51,397 bases of DNA. It comes from Bacilli bacterium (lineage in GTDB: Bacteria; Bacillota_I; Bacilli_A; RFN20; CAG-826). Positions 51,179 through 51,397 of this stretch are shown here, one piece after another; the first letter of the stretch is position 1, and each line of letters begins with the position of its first letter. The position numbers and the translations under genes are program-made. The stretch lies in assembly GCA_024695105.1 (NCBI GenBank), contig JAILIV010000046.1, positions 1-51,397 on the forward strand, written 5' to 3'. The notes below the pieces were generated by a model, which made no database searches, was not told the origin of the DNA, and saw nothing but the letters and a program-made list of their open reading frames with translations.

Positions 51179-51397
51179 ATGACCGACATCACCAAGAATG
51201 AGAATTTCATTCAGGCCCAGGAAGCGTATGAACAAATCCAGGGCATCCTCAATTCAACCGTTGACTCCTATCTCGAGAAGAGCGGAGACACCGACTTCAA
51301 GAGGGACATCTTCCTCCGTCAGTATGACTACATGCTGCAGACCATGCTCCTCGCCGTCGCCCTCGCCGATGGCAAGGCTTCCGCAGAAGAAATCGAA
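51179..51397 (+). CDS. TerB-like protein, start only (runs off right edge)
   Basis: The first 73 codons of a plus-strand gene are present. AGGAGG seven bases upstream sets the ATG at 51179. After a helical start (QAQEAYEQIQGILNSTVDSYLEK) it shows MLLAVALADGKASAEEIE, the helix-turn motif (alanine-aspartate-glycine, then serine-x-glutamate) typical of TerB-like tellurium-resistance domains. It is divergent from the giant LRR operon. The link to Ter systems agrees with the vWA, PP2C and kinase genes next door, but the domain is incomplete, so the call is moderate. Confidence 0.6.
   Translation, partial: MTDITKNENFIQAQEAYEQIQGILNSTVDSYLEKSGDTDFKRDIFLRQYDYMLQTMLLAVALADGKASAEEIE

Overview
The window looks like the chromosome of a Gram-positive, Bacilli-type bacterium with moderate GC (about half by eye). 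The evidence is an ECF transporter block next to truA, HxlR and CPBP families, Lgt, RarA, ComEB and SmpB, and no outer-membrane genes. Many genes overlap by ATGA, so TGA is a stop codon and this is not a Mycoplasma-type code. The exact lineage cannot be read from the sequence; an uncultured gut Bacilli order related to Erysipelotrichia or RF39 is a guess.

Layout. (A) 1-8091, minus strand: a tightly overlapping operon encoding an AAA+ ClpB-like ATPase, a PP2C phosphatase, a multi-pass membrane protein, a Ser/Thr kinase with a threonine-repeat N-terminus, and an Ala/Gly-rich coiled-coil protein that runs off the left edge. (B) 8255-14617: PAP2 phosphatase, a P-loop NTPase, a P-II-like protein with a cation antiporter, a CPBP protease and Lgt. 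(C) 14630-20981: tRNA-Leu, GNAT, a 45-residue protein with its own promoter and terminator, RarA, an HxlR regulator with two copies of a palindromic operator, an acyl-ACP thioesterase, tRNA-Val/Thr/Ile and an XRE-TPR regulator. (D) 21002-35634: mostly housekeeping. It holds rplM-rpsI, an orphan AbiEi-type protein, YebC, a comEB-ecfA1-ecfA2-ecfT-truA-PHP operon, a GH13 glucosidase, smpB-folC, gpmA, an IcaA-like glycosyltransferase, a nucleosidase and a sugar-phosphate transferase. (E) 35695-51397: a second signalling locus. It has a trypsin-like protease, two uncharacterised proteins, a Ser/Thr kinase, a large PP2C protein, four tandem vWA proteins, a 2127-residue leucine-rich-repeat protein with no export signal, and the start of a TerB-like protein.

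The main discovery candidate is locus E, possibly working with locus A. A vWA + PP2C + Ser/Thr kinase set is the TerY-P triad known from comparative genomics of tellurium-resistance-related stress systems. Here it is expanded to four vWA proteins. Three share a YFGDDDL motif just before the vWA domain, and all four end in a W-x-x-W tail. The operon is headed by a giant cytoplasmic BspA-like LRR protein and flanked by a TerB-like gene. Locus A adds a second kinase/phosphatase pair with an AAA+ machine and a membrane protein. The sequence suggests a reversible-phosphorylation system built on a large scaffold, but its input and output cannot be read from it.
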